NCBI GenBank assembly: GCA_913009875.1
Contig: CAJVYS010000011.1
Span: forward strand, 1-45,015
From: an uncultured Gammaproteobacteria bacterium
GTDB taxonomy: Bacteria > Pseudomonadota > Gammaproteobacteria > SZUA-152
Length of the DNA: 45,015 nucleotides
Reading direction: 5' to 3'
The stretch's first letter is position 1; every line of letters starts with the position of its first letter. A program made the position numbers and the translations under genes. The notes beneath the pieces are model-generated. The model was not told the origin of the DNA. It ran no database searches and saw nothing but the letters and a program-made list of their open reading frames with translations. This document shows positions 18,552-26,431 of this stretch, piece by piece.

Positions 18552-19211
18552 ATGATGAAAAAGTTAATCGTGATATCGATAGTGATGTTTGCCCTTTTGC
18601 TGGCGGGTTGTAATGAACAGGAACACCGGCCGAAATCCAAGGCCGTCTACATGCTGTTGGATACCTCGGGAACCTATACCGAGGAACTTGCCAAGGCACA
18701 AAAGATTATCAACTATCTGCTGATGAGCCTGAACAGCGGTGACTCCATCGCCGTGGCGCGTATCGATAGCGGCAGCTTCAGTGAAAAGGACATTGTCGCC
18801 AAGGTCACCTTCGACAGCCGGCCGAGCACGGTGAATGAACAGAAGCGGGCCTTCAAACGCAAGATGGATGCCTTCATCGAAACGGCCAAGGGCAGCGCCC
18901 ATACGGATATCAGTGGTGGCATTCTGCAGGCCGGCGAATATCTCACCGAGACTGGTGCCGATGAACGCTACACGCTGATATTTTCCGATCTGGAGGAGGA
19001 TCTGGAAAAGGGCCATGTGCGGGATTTTCTGATTCCGCTGGTGGACATCAAGGTGATCGCGCTGAACGTCACCAAGCTGCGTTCGGATAACATCGATCCG
19101 CGTGACTACCTGCACCGGCTGGATGCCTGGGAGCAGCGTGTGCAGCAGGGTGGTGGCAGCTGGAAGGTGGTCAATGACCTGGAGCGGCTGGACAGTCTAT
19201 TGAAGCTATAA
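18552..19211 (+). CDS. VWA-domain lipoprotein
   Basis: 219 residues. A lipoprotein signal peptide (MMKKLIVISIVMFALLLAGC) gives a lipid-modified Cys at about residue 20. The mature part is a von Willebrand A-like domain: AVYMLLDTSGTYTEE carries the DxSxT-like MIDAS start (DTSGT, about 37-41), TDISGGILQAGEYL resembles the second MIDAS loop, and YTLIFSDLEEDL supplies the third Asp. It would bind a divalent metal and a protein ligand in the periplasm. The ribosome-binding site is AGGAGTCT, with two adjacent ATGs. It is co-transcribed with the membrane protein upstream and followed by a strong terminator. Confidence 0.87.
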   Translation: MMKKLIVISIVMFALLLAGCNEQEHRPKSKAVYMLLDTSGTYTEELAKAQKIINYLLMSLNSGDSIAVARIDSGSFSEKDIVAKVTFDSRPSTVNEQKRAFKRKMDAFIETAKGSAHTDISGGILQAGEYLTETGADERYTLIFSDLEEDLEKGHVRDFLIPLVDIKVIALNVTKLRSDNIDPRDYLHRLDAWEQRVQQGGGSWKVVNDLERLDSLLKL

Positions 19212-19241
19212 CCTGAATCCTCGGATTCAGGTATATGTGAC

Positions 19242-19283
19242 AATAAAAAGTCGACAGGTCTTGCCGCCTGTCGGCTTTTTATT
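19242..19283 (+). terminator. Intrinsic terminator after the VWA lipoprotein gene
   Basis: A 17-bp stem (19242..19258 with 19267..19283, one G-U pair) carries an 8-base loop; its core GACAGG/CCTGTC is GC-rich and the right arm ends GGCTTTTTATT. The A-run on the left arm would let it act on both strands. Confidence 0.88.
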
Positions 19284-19368
19284 GTTCAGTTTGTTGGGGT
19301 AAGGTAAAAATTCCCATGATCCACCAGCAAATATGCCGCCCCGCAGCAAGCTGATAGGGTATTGTGTT

Positions 19369-19543
19369 GTAGGAGCGGACCCTTGGGTCGCGATGCTAAG
19401 GTGGGAAAACCATTATGGCCTGGTAGTCATTCCTTCCATCGCTCAGAGAAATAAAATTAGTAACTATTCAGAACAAAAACTGAAAATAAAACTTGCAAGG
19501 TTTTGGGTCGTAGGTTGGGGTGAGGCACGAACCCCAACGATCC
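19369..19543. repeat. Half REP copy and a GGTTGGGGTGA repeat
   Basis: A single-arm copy of the GTAGGAGCGG...TCGCGATG repeat is at 19369..19395. The GTAGGTTGGGGTGAGGCACG / AACCCCAACGATCC palindromic repeat is at 19510..19543. Together with the terminator they occupy the gene-free stretch 19212..19575; the rest of it (19396..19509) is AT-rich and shows no gene. Confidence 0.75.
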
Positions 19544-19575
19544 ATCTAAGAACTATTGCCATGTGAGGAACCGTG

Positions 19576-19947
19576 ATGAGTTTTTCTAAAAGCGACAAAG
19601 TTGATGGTTTTTTAAACGACATTCAATTTCAATCACCGGAAATGTTTGAGATTCTTATGTCGATAAGAACAATATTTCACGATGCCAGTTCGGGCTTGGC
19701 CGAGGATATCAAATATGGTGGGTTGGTGTTTACAATTTCCAATACGTTGATAGGCGGTATTTTCGTTTATGCGAAACATATCTCCATCGAGTTCAGTTTC
19801 GGCGCCAAATTGTCAGATCCGGATAAAATATTGGAGGGTAAAGGTAAAAAAAGGCGGCACATAAAAATTCATGCCATTGAGGATATCGAGAAAAAGAAAG
19901 TTGAAGATTTTGTCAGAACTGCGGTCAATCCGAATCAGCAGCCATAG
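19576..19947 (+). CDS. DUF1801-family protein
   Basis: 123 residues. SPEMFEILMSIRTIFHDASSGLAEDIKYGGLVF followed by GGIFVYAKHISIEFSFGAKLSDPDKILEGKGKKRRHIKIHAIEDI matches the compact alpha/beta DUF1801 fold (E-x-I-KYG-x-x-F; HxxL/F-F..G..L.D....LEG.GK..RHI.). The biochemical function is unknown for the family. A GTG directly before the chosen ATG is in frame, and GAGGAA is 7-10 bases upstream. It is flanked on both sides by palindromic repeats and is more AT-rich than the surrounding genes. Confidence 0.8.
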   Translation: MSFSKSDKVDGFLNDIQFQSPEMFEILMSIRTIFHDASSGLAEDIKYGGLVFTISNTLIGGIFVYAKHISIEFSFGAKLSDPDKILEGKGKKRRHIKIHAIEDIEKKKVEDFVRTAVNPNQQP

Positions 19948-19984
19948 TATATATCGCTCCGCACAAGCAGGCGGGGCTGTATGC

Positions 19985-20050
19985 TGTGGGAGCGGCTTCA
20001 GCCGCGAATGACTTGCTGCACAGCTATCGCGGCGAAAGCCGCTCCCACAC
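19985..20050. repeat. REP-type palindromic pair (TGTGGGAGCGGCTTCAGCCGCG family)
   Basis: Inverted arms at the two ends, TGTGGGAGCGGCTTCAGCCGCG and CGCGGCGAAAGCCGCTCCCACA, enclose a short loop. The core differs from the GTAGGAGCGG copy at 5136 but the frame is the same. It lies just downstream of the DUF1801 gene. Confidence 0.88.
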
Positions 20051-20533
20051 ATTTGTTTTTACGGAACCAACCAAAAGTGGGCGCTTTTCTTAAAGAACCT
20101 ACTTTTGGCTGGTGAGCAGTGGGGGATTGTGCCTTCCGAGATTAATGCGGGTCGACAATTGTGCATGTATCAGTAAGTACCCCGGTTGAGGTACGAGCCC
20201 CACCGATCCATTAGCATTGAATGGTGGGCGTCGCTATCGCTCAGCTCAACCCGCTCGCTGTGTAACATGAATGGATAGCGATTTTTAACTATTTACCACG
20301 GAGAACACAGAGAATGCATTGATAAAATGAAAGCCGGGAGGAAGGGTATGAGTGAGTGCGCCAGGATCCCATGTCTTCCCGTTATTGAGCGGTTTCCCTG
20401 TCCAGAGGTCATCGTGCGCATGGCGCACGCTACGGGCAGGTGTAGTGTGCGCCGTGCGCACAATATGGATAGGCACACCCTGTAAGTTCTTCAATAACCC
20501 TGTAGCGAGCTGAATCGTTGCAGCGATTTTATG
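20051..20533. other. Gene-free stretch with several small inverted repeats
   Basis: I see no convincing gene here. CCAACCAAAAGT at 20067..20078 is nearly the reverse complement of ACTTTTGGCTGG at 20101..20112. A degenerate GGTTGAGGTACGAGCCCCACC repeat is at about 20176..20208. GTGCGCATGGCGCACGCTAC (20414..20433) and GTAGTGTGCGCCGTGCGCAC (20442..20461) form a near-perfect inverted pair. A CCACGGAGAACACAGAG motif at about 20298 belongs to the CACAGAG repeat class seen at 26231, 39441 and 44823. Confidence 0.7.
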
Positions 20534-20543
20534 GGACTGTCGG

Positions 20544-20583
20544 TATTTTTTACAATGACCGGGGTGTTGGTGGGTAAAAAATA
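20544..20583. promoter_or_regulatory. Candidate activator-binding inverted repeat upstream of the PEP-CTERM gene
   Basis: TATTTTTTAC at 20544..20553 is the exact reverse complement of GTAAAAAATA at 20574..20583. It lies about 36-75 bases upstream of the -24 element of the sigma-54 promoter, an acceptable place for an enhancer-binding protein site. The activator is not known; PrsR-type regulators are the family usually linked to PEP-CTERM genes. Confidence 0.4.
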
Positions 20584-20618
20584 GGGGATTATATTAGATT
20601 ACAAGTAGTTAACGCGGG

Positions 20619-20633
20619 TGGCACCCTATTTGC
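20619..20633 (+). promoter_or_regulatory. Sigma-54 (-24/-12) promoter of the PEP-CTERM gene
   Basis: TGGCAC at 20619..20624, five bases, then TTGC at 20630..20633 matches the RpoN consensus TGGCAC-N5-TTGC exactly, with GG and GC separated by ten bases as required. The predicted start point is near 20645, about 55 bases before the ATG at 20701. An 8-bp inverted repeat (TTGCTTAA, 20630..20637, with TTAAGCAA, 20655..20662) overlaps the -12 element and might be a regulatory site or 5' hairpin. Confidence 0.75.
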
Positions 20634-20700
20634 TTAAGGTTATTGCGTATGCCGTTAAGCAATAAACGCGGCGGTTTAATAGGCTAAATAGGGTAGACGA

Positions 20701-21351
20701 ATGAAAAAGCTCATAGCAACCACAACTTGCGCTGTACTTTTATGTTTTGGCGGATCTGCGATGGCGACGTCGATTTACTATGAGGCAACAAATGTAGCGG
20801 GTATTGGCGAAGTTAATTATGGTTTGGATTTAAATGTAAACAACCCCGCCACATTCAGCTTTACGGGTATTTCCGGGAGTATCGATGAAAATCTTAGCCT
20901 TTTTACACCGGGGGAATACACGATAAGCTTCAATCTGGACGGGTTCTGGATGGATTTTGATGGCGACAATGTCTCGGATTTTGATCTGCCAGCCGCCAGT
21001 TTCACCACGGGTTCTTACCTGATTCCTGCGCTGCCGCCTTTTAGTGGTACTGCTGGGGCATTGACGTGGTCTGTCAATCCGTATTCCGGTGGCTCAGTCA
21101 GCTATGATTTTGGGAATACGGGATCCATCACAAATTTTGATGTTAACGTATTGCTCGCTGGGCTGGATCAACAATACAGCGGTGAGATGAATGGCGTTAT
21201 GGATGCAGACATCTACTGGGATACCCTGAGAATTGAATTGAACAGCACGGTTTCCGTCCCCGAGCCTTCCACCATTCTGATGATGGGTATCGGCCTTCTT
21301 GGCCTGGTGGGTTACAGCCGCAAACGCTGTCAGTCCGATCGGGTGGGCTGA
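20701..21351 (+). CDS. PEP-CTERM sorting-domain protein
   Basis: 216 residues, exported. A signal peptide (MKKLIATTTCAVLLCFGGSAMA) is followed by a Gly/Ser/Asn/Asp-rich, low-Cys secreted domain without a recognisable fold. The C-terminus VPEPSTILMMGIGLLGLVGYSRKR is a textbook PEP-CTERM signal: the VPEP motif, a hydrophobic stretch, then a basic cluster. Family knowledge says an exosortase (EpsH/XrtA type) cleaves near PEP and delivers the protein to the surface or exopolysaccharide matrix; no exosortase gene is in this window. It is expressed from a sigma-54 promoter and followed by a strong terminator, so it is a single-gene unit. Confidence 0.9.
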   Translation: MKKLIATTTCAVLLCFGGSAMATSIYYEATNVAGIGEVNYGLDLNVNNPATFSFTGISGSIDENLSLFTPGEYTISFNLDGFWMDFDGDNVSDFDLPAASFTTGSYLIPALPPFSGTAGALTWSVNPYSGGSVSYDFGNTGSITNFDVNVLLAGLDQQYSGEMNGVMDADIYWDTLRIELNSTVSVPEPSTILMMGIGLLGLVGYSRKRCQSDRVG

Positions 21352-21396
21352 GGCACGCAGCCCACTAATCTGCCCAACGTCAATAACGCCACACAG

Positions 21397-21433
21397 AAAA
21401 AAGGCCGGCCGGGAAAACCCGGCCGGCCTTTTA
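21397..21433 (+). terminator. Intrinsic terminator between convergent genes
   Basis: The perfect stem AAAAGGCCGGCCGGG / CCCGGCCGGCCTTTT with an AAAA loop ends in a T-run. The A-run on the other side makes it usable for the opposite-strand OB-fold gene as well. Confidence 0.92.
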
Positions 21434-21449
21434 TGTTTCAGGTGTTTGC

Positions 21450-21812
21450 TTAGCGAACCTGGATGGTGGCCTGTTCCACCAGCAGGGGGTACATGTAGCC
21501 CATGCCGAAGTCGGTATCCAGCACCACGGTGCCGGTGATGATGACCTGGTCGCCGACCTTGGCGGTCTGCTTGCTGGTGATGATCAGATTGTTGCTGTTT
21601 TGGCCGCCGGTGCCGTCCTGAATGTGGACGAAATTGCGGCGCATGATGCCGTTGTTCACCTTTACAACCTTGCCGCTGACGGTGACTTTCTGCCCCTTCA
21701 GGCTGGCAAACTCTTTGTTGACGGCTTCAACGGTCTTGGTGGCGGCGGCCATGGCGCCGGTGGCGATCAGGGCGGACAGGCAAAGGGTGACGGCGAGCAT
21801 AATCGGTTTCAT
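21450..21812 (-). CDS. Exported OB-fold (nucleic-acid-binding-like) protein
   Basis: 120 residues. A signal peptide (MKPIMLAVTLCLSALIATGAMAA) precedes a compact beta-barrel: LKGQKVTVSGKVVKVNNGIMRRNFVHIQDGTGG, then NNLIITSKQTAKVGDQVIITGTVVLDTDFGMGY. This is the OB-fold pattern of small periplasmic DNA-binding-like/NrfJ-like proteins. No Cys-x-x-Cys-His haem motif is present. It is on the same strand as holC and pepA, 77 bases after holC, and is likely to be co-transcribed. Its ligand is unknown. Confidence 0.82.
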   Translation of the reverse strand: MKPIMLAVTLCLSALIATGAMAAATKTVEAVNKEFASLKGQKVTVSGKVVKVNNGIMRRNFVHIQDGTGGQNSNNLIITSKQTAKVGDQVIITGTVVLDTDFGMGYMYPLLVEQATIQVR

Positions 21813-21889
21813 AGGTATTCTCTTCGTTGGTCTCTAATGGGTGATGTTTCCCGCGGTGCGGCGGGGGGTGTTACGGCCAGCGGCTTACA

Positions 21890-22312
21890 TTATCCCTTCA
21901 ATTCATGATTGTCGAGTGGGTAGCCGCGATCACGGTAGAAGCGGAAGCGCTCGCGGCCGCTGCGTCTGGCGCCGTTGTCGGCGCCGATGACCTCGGCCAC
22001 GCGCAGGAAACGGCTGAAGAACAGCGGCACGTCGTTGGCCAGGTTGATGAGCACGTCGCTGTCGGTATCCGGCGCCTCGTCGCTGCCGACGAGGATCGGC
22101 GAGTCGCAGTCCCGGCCTGCCTGATATTGCTCATGGGGCAGAAAGCTGCCCTCGCGGAACACCCACAGCAGCTCATCCATGTGCCGGGCCTGGGCGGGGC
22201 TGGCGGTGTGGATGTAGATGCGGTGGCCCAGGCTCCAGGCCTTCTCCGCCAGCTTGCAGGCGGTGTGCTCGCGTGAGCCGGCGGAGAGGATGTAAAAATC
22301 AACCTTGGTCAT
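21890..22312 (-). CDS. holC: DNA polymerase III chi subunit
   Basis: 140 residues with the expected HolC layout: TKVDFYILSAGSREHTACKLAEKAWSLGHRIYIHT at the start, DELLWVFREGSFLPHE in the middle, and SDVLINLANDVPLFFSRFLRVAEVIG near the end. Chi binds the psi subunit of the clamp loader and the C-terminal tail of SSB. The gene starts 6 bases after the pepA stop, the conserved gammaproteobacterial pepA-holC order. In E. coli valS follows; here an exported OB-fold gene and a long accessory block follow. Confidence 0.95.
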   Translation of the reverse strand: MTKVDFYILSAGSREHTACKLAEKAWSLGHRIYIHTASPAQARHMDELLWVFREGSFLPHEQYQAGRDCDSPILVGSDEAPDTDSDVLINLANDVPLFFSRFLRVAEVIGADNGARRSGRERFRFYRDRGYPLDNHELKG

Positions 22313-22318
22313 GGACGC

Positions 22319-23851
22319 TTACTTTTTGCTTTTTGCGCTCTTGCCCCTGGTCTTGTCCTTGCTTTCGCAACGGTCGATGAGGTACTGGGTCAGCAGTGGC
22401 ACGGGGCGGCCGGTGGCACCCTTCTTTTCGCCGGAAATCCACGCGGTGCCGGCGATATCCATGTGTGCCCAGTGGTATTTTTTGGTAAAACGTGAGAGGA
22501 AGCAGGCGGCGGTAATGGTGCCGCCCTCGCGGCCGCCGATGTTGGGGATGTCGGCGAAGTTGCTCTTCAGCTGATCCTGATATTCATCCCACAACGGCAG
22601 TTCCCAGGCGCGGTCGCCACTGCTCTTGCCGGCGTTCAGCAGGTCGTGCACCAGCGGGGGGTGATTGCCCAGCACGCCGCTGGCATGGCGGCCGAGTGCA
22701 ATCACGCAGGCACCGGTGAGGGTGGCGACGTCGATTACGGCATCGGGTGAGAAGCGTTCGATGTAGGTCAGGGCATCGCAGAGGATGAGGCGGCCTTCGG
22801 CGTCGGTATTGAGCACTTCAATGGTCTTTCCGGACATGCTGGTGACGATGTCGCCGGGCTTGTTGGCGGCGCCGTCGGGCAGATTTTCGCAGGTGGGAAT
22901 GACCGCCACAAGGTTGATGGGTAGCTCAAGTTCGCAGCAGGCGGTGAGGGCGCCGAGCACGGTGGCGGCGCCGCACATATCGTATTTCATCTCGTCCATG
23001 GCCGCCGAGGGCTTGATGGAGATGCCACCGGCGTCGAAGGTGATACCCTTGCCCACCAGTACCACCGGCTTCTGTTTACTGGTGCCGCCCTTGTATTCGG
23101 CGATGATGAGATGCGGTGCCTCGCGCGAGCCCTTGGCGACCGACAGAAAGGAGCCCATGCCGAGTTTTTCCAGCTGCGCCTGCTGCAAGATCTCCACCTT
23201 CAGTTTGTTGTATTTCTTGCCCTGGCTGACGGCCTGTTTGGCCAGGTAGGCCGGGGTGCAGATGTTGCCGGGCAGGTTGCCCAGGTCCTTGGCCAGCGAT
23301 ACACCCTCGGCGATGGCCTCGCCTTCGCGCATCGCCAGTTCACCATTGCCCAGGTCGCTGCGGCGTGGCACGGTGAGGATCAGCTTGCGCAACGGGCGGC
23401 GGATATCGTCCTTTTTGGTTTTCAGGGTATCGGCGCGATAGAGGATTTCGCGGCTGCATTCCACCGTCTGGCGGACCTTCCAGTGCAGGTCGCGGCCCTT
23501 GACGTTGATCTCGGTGAGGTAGCAGGTGGCCTCCATGGTGCCGGTTTCGTCGAGACGGGTCACGGCGCTGCCAATGATTTCACGGTATTGCTGGTCGCTG
23601 ATGTCGCGTTCACGGCCGCAGCCGACCAACAGCACGCGGTCGGCCATGGCGCCCTGCGGGTTGTGGATCAACAGGGTCTTGCCGAGCTTGCCTTCCATGT
23701 CGCCGCGGCGCAGCACGGTGGAGAGGAAACCGTCGCTGGCCTTGTCCAGGGCTTCGGCGGCGGGGCTGAGGCGGCGCGGTTCGAAGACGCCGACCACCAC
23801 ACAGGCGGAGCGTTGTTTTTCGGGGGAGCCACTCTTGATGCTGAATTCCAT
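22319..23851 (-). CDS. pepA: Leucyl aminopeptidase (M17 family)
   Basis: 510 residues, usual length about 500. The catalytic domain has [16 protein letters not shown] (Lys and Asp metal ligands, about residue 275), [13 protein letters not shown], and [16 protein letters not shown] (the M17 signature with metal-binding Asp/Glu and the catalytic Arg). It removes N-terminal residues in the cytoplasm using two divalent metals, and in E. coli it also binds DNA (Xer recombination and carAB control). The ATG at 23851 has AGGAAG six bases upstream. It leads the pepA-holC operon and is divergent from lptF. Confidence 0.97.
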   Translation of the reverse strand: MEFSIKSGSPEKQRSACVVVGVFEPRRLSPAAEALDKASDGFLSTVLRRGDMEGKLGKTLLIHNPQGAMADRVLLVGCGRERDISDQQYREIIGSAVTRLDETGTMEATCYLTEINVKGRDLHWKVRQTVECSREILYRADTLKTKKDDIRRPLRKLILTVPRRSDLGNGELAMREGEAIAEGVSLAKDLGNLPGNICTPAYLAKQAVSQGKKYNKLKVEILQQAQLEKLGMGSFLSVAKGSREAPHLIIAEYKGGTSKQKPVVLVGKGITFDAGGISIKPSAAMDEMKYDMCGAATVLGALTACCELELPINLVAVIPTCENLPDGAANKPGDIVTSMSGKTIEVLNTDAEGRLILCDALTYIERFSPDAVIDVATLTGACVIALGRHASGVLGNHPPLVHDLLNAGKSSGDRAWELPLWDEYQDQLKSNFADIPNIGGREGGTITAACFLSRFTKKYHWAHMDIAGTAWISGEKKGATGRPVPLLTQYLIDRCESKDKTRGKSAKSKK

Positions 23852-23906
23852 AGTCTTCCTGCGGGTCGATGGTGAGCCGGTTGGTCGGCGGTTTTATTTA
23901 TGGGGT

Positions 23907-23942
23907 CTAGATCCTGCAAGCACGACCACTTGCAGGATCTAG
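23907..23942. promoter_or_regulatory. 14-bp perfect inverted repeat between pepA and lptF
   Basis: CTAGATCCTGCAAG at 23907..23920 is the exact reverse complement of CTTGCAGGATCTAG at 23929..23942, with an 8-base loop. It is in the 198-base region between divergent pepA and lptF and could be an operator affecting both, or a hairpin in either leader. No other copy was noticed in the window. Confidence 0.5.
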
Positions 23943-24049
23943 GTTATACGGTTAGCTTCCGCTGCAGTAGTTTACTCGAACTTTTGCGTTGGCCACAAAG
24001 TGTGTCACCCAGGGGCTCATCACCCGCTAATGATCCCAGGCTGAATTTC

Positions 24050-25159
24050 TTGATTATTGATCGCTATCTGGCAAAAGAGGTCGTGCAGACCATGCTGGCC
24101 GTGTTGCTGGTGCTGCTGCTGATCTTCCTCGGCCGTTTCTTTGCCGTCTATTTGTCCGATGCCCTGGCGGGCAAGATTTCCGCCGCCATCGTGCTCGACA
24201 TGCTGATGCTGCGTACCGTGACCGCGCTGAGCATGATGTTCCCCTTTGCGCTGTACCTGGCGGTGTTGCTGGCCTTCGGGCGTCTGTACAAGGATAACGA
24301 AATGACCGCGCTGGCGGCCGGCGGGGTGGGCATGGGGCGGGTGCTGCGCACGGTGCTGGGCATCGGCCTGCTGCTGGCGGGGCTGGTCAGCGTGTTGTCG
24401 CTGTGGACCACACCCTGGGCGCACGAGGCGTCCACCAAGCTGCAGGAGAAGACTGCGGCGACCAATGCTTTTGCGGCGGTGACGGCGGGGCGCTTCAGCG
24501 AGGTGGGCGGTGCGGACCGGGTGTTCTATGTGGAGTCGCTGTCGGAGGATCGCAGCGAACTGCGGGATGTGTTTGTGTCTGATCGCCGCCAGGGCCGGTT
24601 GACGCTGTTTTCCGCACACAGTGGTTATCGCTACCGAGACCCCGATACGGGGGTGCTGTACTTGGCTCTGGTGGACGGTTATCGCTACGAGGGGCAGCCC
24701 GGTGAGGTGGATTTCCGCATTTATCGTTTTGACAAGCATGCGGTACGCCTGGACGAGGGCGAGGTGAAAAAGATGGCGCGCCGCCTGTGGGCGCTGCCCA
24801 CGGAGCGCCTGTGGGGCTCGACGCGCCTGAACGAGATCGCCGAGCTGCAGTGGCGTCTGGCCATGCCCGTCGCCACTCTGCTGTTGGCGTGGCTTGGGGT
24901 GCTGCTGAGCCGCACCTCGCCGCGTCAGGGCCGCTTCGGCAAGCTGTTCGTGGCCATCCTGCTGTTCATCATCTATTACAACACCCTGGGCGTGGCGAAG
25001 AACTGGATCGTGCGCGGGGTGGTGCCGCCGGAGCTGGGGCTGTGGTGGGTGCACGCGGTGCTGCTGGCGCTGCTGGGCTGGCTGACGGTGCGCCAGATCG
25101 GCGCACGCTGGTTGCTCGACCGCCTGCGCGGGCGGGTGCGGTTGGCGCGGGTGAACTAG
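24050..25159 (+). CDS. lptF: LPS export ABC transporter permease LptF
   Basis: 369 residues when started at the TTG at 24050 (IIDRYLAKEVVQTM...), close to the usual 366. The upstream in-frame extension to 23900 translates the inverted repeat and intergenic DNA and is rejected. An AGG nine bases upstream is a modest ribosome-binding site; an in-frame CTG at 24041 is an alternative. It has six membrane helices, three at each end, and a periplasmic beta-jellyroll domain (about 130-265). It pairs with LptG and LptB2 to extract LPS from the inner membrane and pass it to LptC. lptG starts at the base after its stop. Confidence 0.94.
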   Translation: MIIDRYLAKEVVQTMLAVLLVLLLIFLGRFFAVYLSDALAGKISAAIVLDMLMLRTVTALSMMFPFALYLAVLLAFGRLYKDNEMTALAAGGVGMGRVLRTVLGIGLLLAGLVSVLSLWTTPWAHEASTKLQEKTAATNAFAAVTAGRFSEVGGADRVFYVESLSEDRSELRDVFVSDRRQGRLTLFSAHSGYRYRDPDTGVLYLALVDGYRYEGQPGEVDFRIYRFDKHAVRLDEGEVKKMARRLWALPTERLWGSTRLNEIAELQWRLAMPVATLLLAWLGVLLSRTSPRQGRFGKLFVAILLFIIYYNTLGVAKNWIVRGVVPPELGLWWVHAVLLALLGWLTVRQIGARWLLDRLRGRVRLARVN

Positions 25160-26224
25160 ATGCAGATCCTCGACCGCTACATCGGCCGTAGCGTGCTCTG
25201 GAGCACCTTCATCGCGCTCACGGTGCTGCTGACCCTGTTCACCTTCTTCGCCTTTATGGATGAGGTGGGGGACATCGGCAAGGGCAATTACGGCACCTGG
25301 CAGGCGATTCAGTACGTGCTGCTCACGGTGCCCAAGCTGGCCTATCAGCTGTTCCCGGTGGCGGCGCTGATCGGCTGTACCATCGGTCTCGGCGTGCTGG
25401 CCAGCAACAGCGAACTGACGGTGATGCGCGCCGCCGGGGTGTCGCTGGGGCGTATTGTCTGGTCGGTGATGAAGGTGGGGCTGCTGATTGTTATCGTCTC
25501 GCTGGTGATTGGTGAAGGCATTGCGCCGGTGGCGGAGGAGCGGGCGCAGACGCTGCGCTCGGTGGCCAAGTCCGACAAGCTGGATCTCGGCGGCCGCAGC
25601 GGCTTCTGGGCCCGCGACGGCGGCAGCTTCGTCAACGTGCGTAACTTCCTGCCGGGCAAGCGCCTGGGCGGTGTGACCATATATACCTTCGACGATGGGC
25701 AGCAACTGACGCGCATGCTGTATGCCGAGTCGGCGGTTTATCAGGACGGCCGCTGGATGCTGGAAAACATCACCAGCAGCGAGGTGAGCTTCGACGGCGT
25801 CAGCGCCCAGCGCATAAAGACCGAGCCCTGGCACACGCGCCTGAGCCCGGACCTGCTCAGCGTAGTGACGGTCAAGCCCAACACCCTGTCCATCAAGGGG
25901 TTGTACGACTATGTCAGCTATCTGCGCGAAAACGGCCTCGACGCGGCGGTCTACGAACAGGCTCTGTGGGGCAAGATCGTCGCGCCGCTGGTGACCGGGG
26001 TGATGGTGTTTCTGGCGATCCCGTTCGTGTTCGGCCCGCTGCGCTCGGTCAGCATCGGCCATCGGATTCTGGTGGGCACCCTGGTGGGTATCGGATTCCA
26101 TTTATTGAACCAGATGTTTGGTTACCTCGGGCTGGTAGCGGGTATTTACCCGGCGCTGACGGCGGTACTGCCGCTGGCCCTGGCGTTGGGTACCGGATTC
26201 TGGTTGATGCGGCGAATTTATTAG
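25160..26224 (+). CDS. lptG: LPS export ABC transporter permease LptG
   Basis: 354 residues, family length about 360. MQILDRYIGRSVLWSTFIALTVLLTLFTFFAFMDEVGD is the typical first membrane helix; the central periplasmic jellyroll and the last helices (MVFLAIPFVFGPLRSVSIGHRILVG ...) also match. It forms the LptF-LptG heterodimer of the LPS transporter. Its ATG directly follows the lptF stop (TAG-ATG), so the two are translationally coupled. A bidirectional terminator and a CACAGAG-type repeat lie downstream. Confidence 0.96.
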   Translation: MQILDRYIGRSVLWSTFIALTVLLTLFTFFAFMDEVGDIGKGNYGTWQAIQYVLLTVPKLAYQLFPVAALIGCTIGLGVLASNSELTVMRAAGVSLGRIVWSVMKVGLLIVIVSLVIGEGIAPVAEERAQTLRSVAKSDKLDLGGRSGFWARDGGSFVNVRNFLPGKRLGGVTIYTFDDGQQLTRMLYAESAVYQDGRWMLENITSSEVSFDGVSAQRIKTEPWHTRLSPDLLSVVTVKPNTLSIKGLYDYVSYLRENGLDAAVYEQALWGKIVAPLVTGVMVFLAIPFVFGPLRSVSIGHRILVGTLVGIGFHLLNQMFGYLGLVAGIYPALTAVLPLALALGTGFWLMRRIY

Positions 26225-26230
26225 CTCGAA

Positions 26231-26431
26231 CTCACCACAGAGGCATGGAGAACACAGAGTTTTCAAACTTGTGAGATCCTTGTTACGTCGCTCTGTGGTG
26301 TAACGCAGAAAGACTGATCGTCCATTTGCGGCTGGTGTGGCGCTGAGCGCCACAGGATGTGTGACAGCACGGAGCGGTGTCACAAGTGAAGTGAATGTAT
26401 TTCTCTGTGCCTCCGTGCCTCTGTGGTGAAT
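26231..26431. repeat. CACAGAG-type imperfect inverted repeat
   Basis: CACCACAGAGGCATGGAGAA near 26232 and CTCCGTGCCTCTGTGGTGAA (26411..26430) form the outer arms of an imperfect inverted repeat. Between them are a third motif (CTCTGTGGTG near 26291) and a smaller palindrome GGTGTGGCGCTGAGCGCCACA. Similar arms occur at 20296, 37012, 39441 and 44823. It lies between convergent lptG and soxB. Confidence 0.75.

Noticed and set aside
19333-19566. 77-codon frame upstream of the DUF1801 gene
   Set aside because: It consists largely of a REP half copy and the GGTTGGGGTGA repeat.
20285-20494. 69-codon minus-strand frame in the PEP-CTERM upstream region
   Set aside because: It runs through the GTGCGCATGGCGCAC inverted pair and a CACAGAG motif; no coding signature.
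24020-26101. 693-codon open frame on the minus strand across lptF-lptG
   Set aside because: It is antisense to two securely identified permease genes, is His/Gln/Arg-rich as expected of a GC-rich shadow frame, and has no RBS or recognisable domain.
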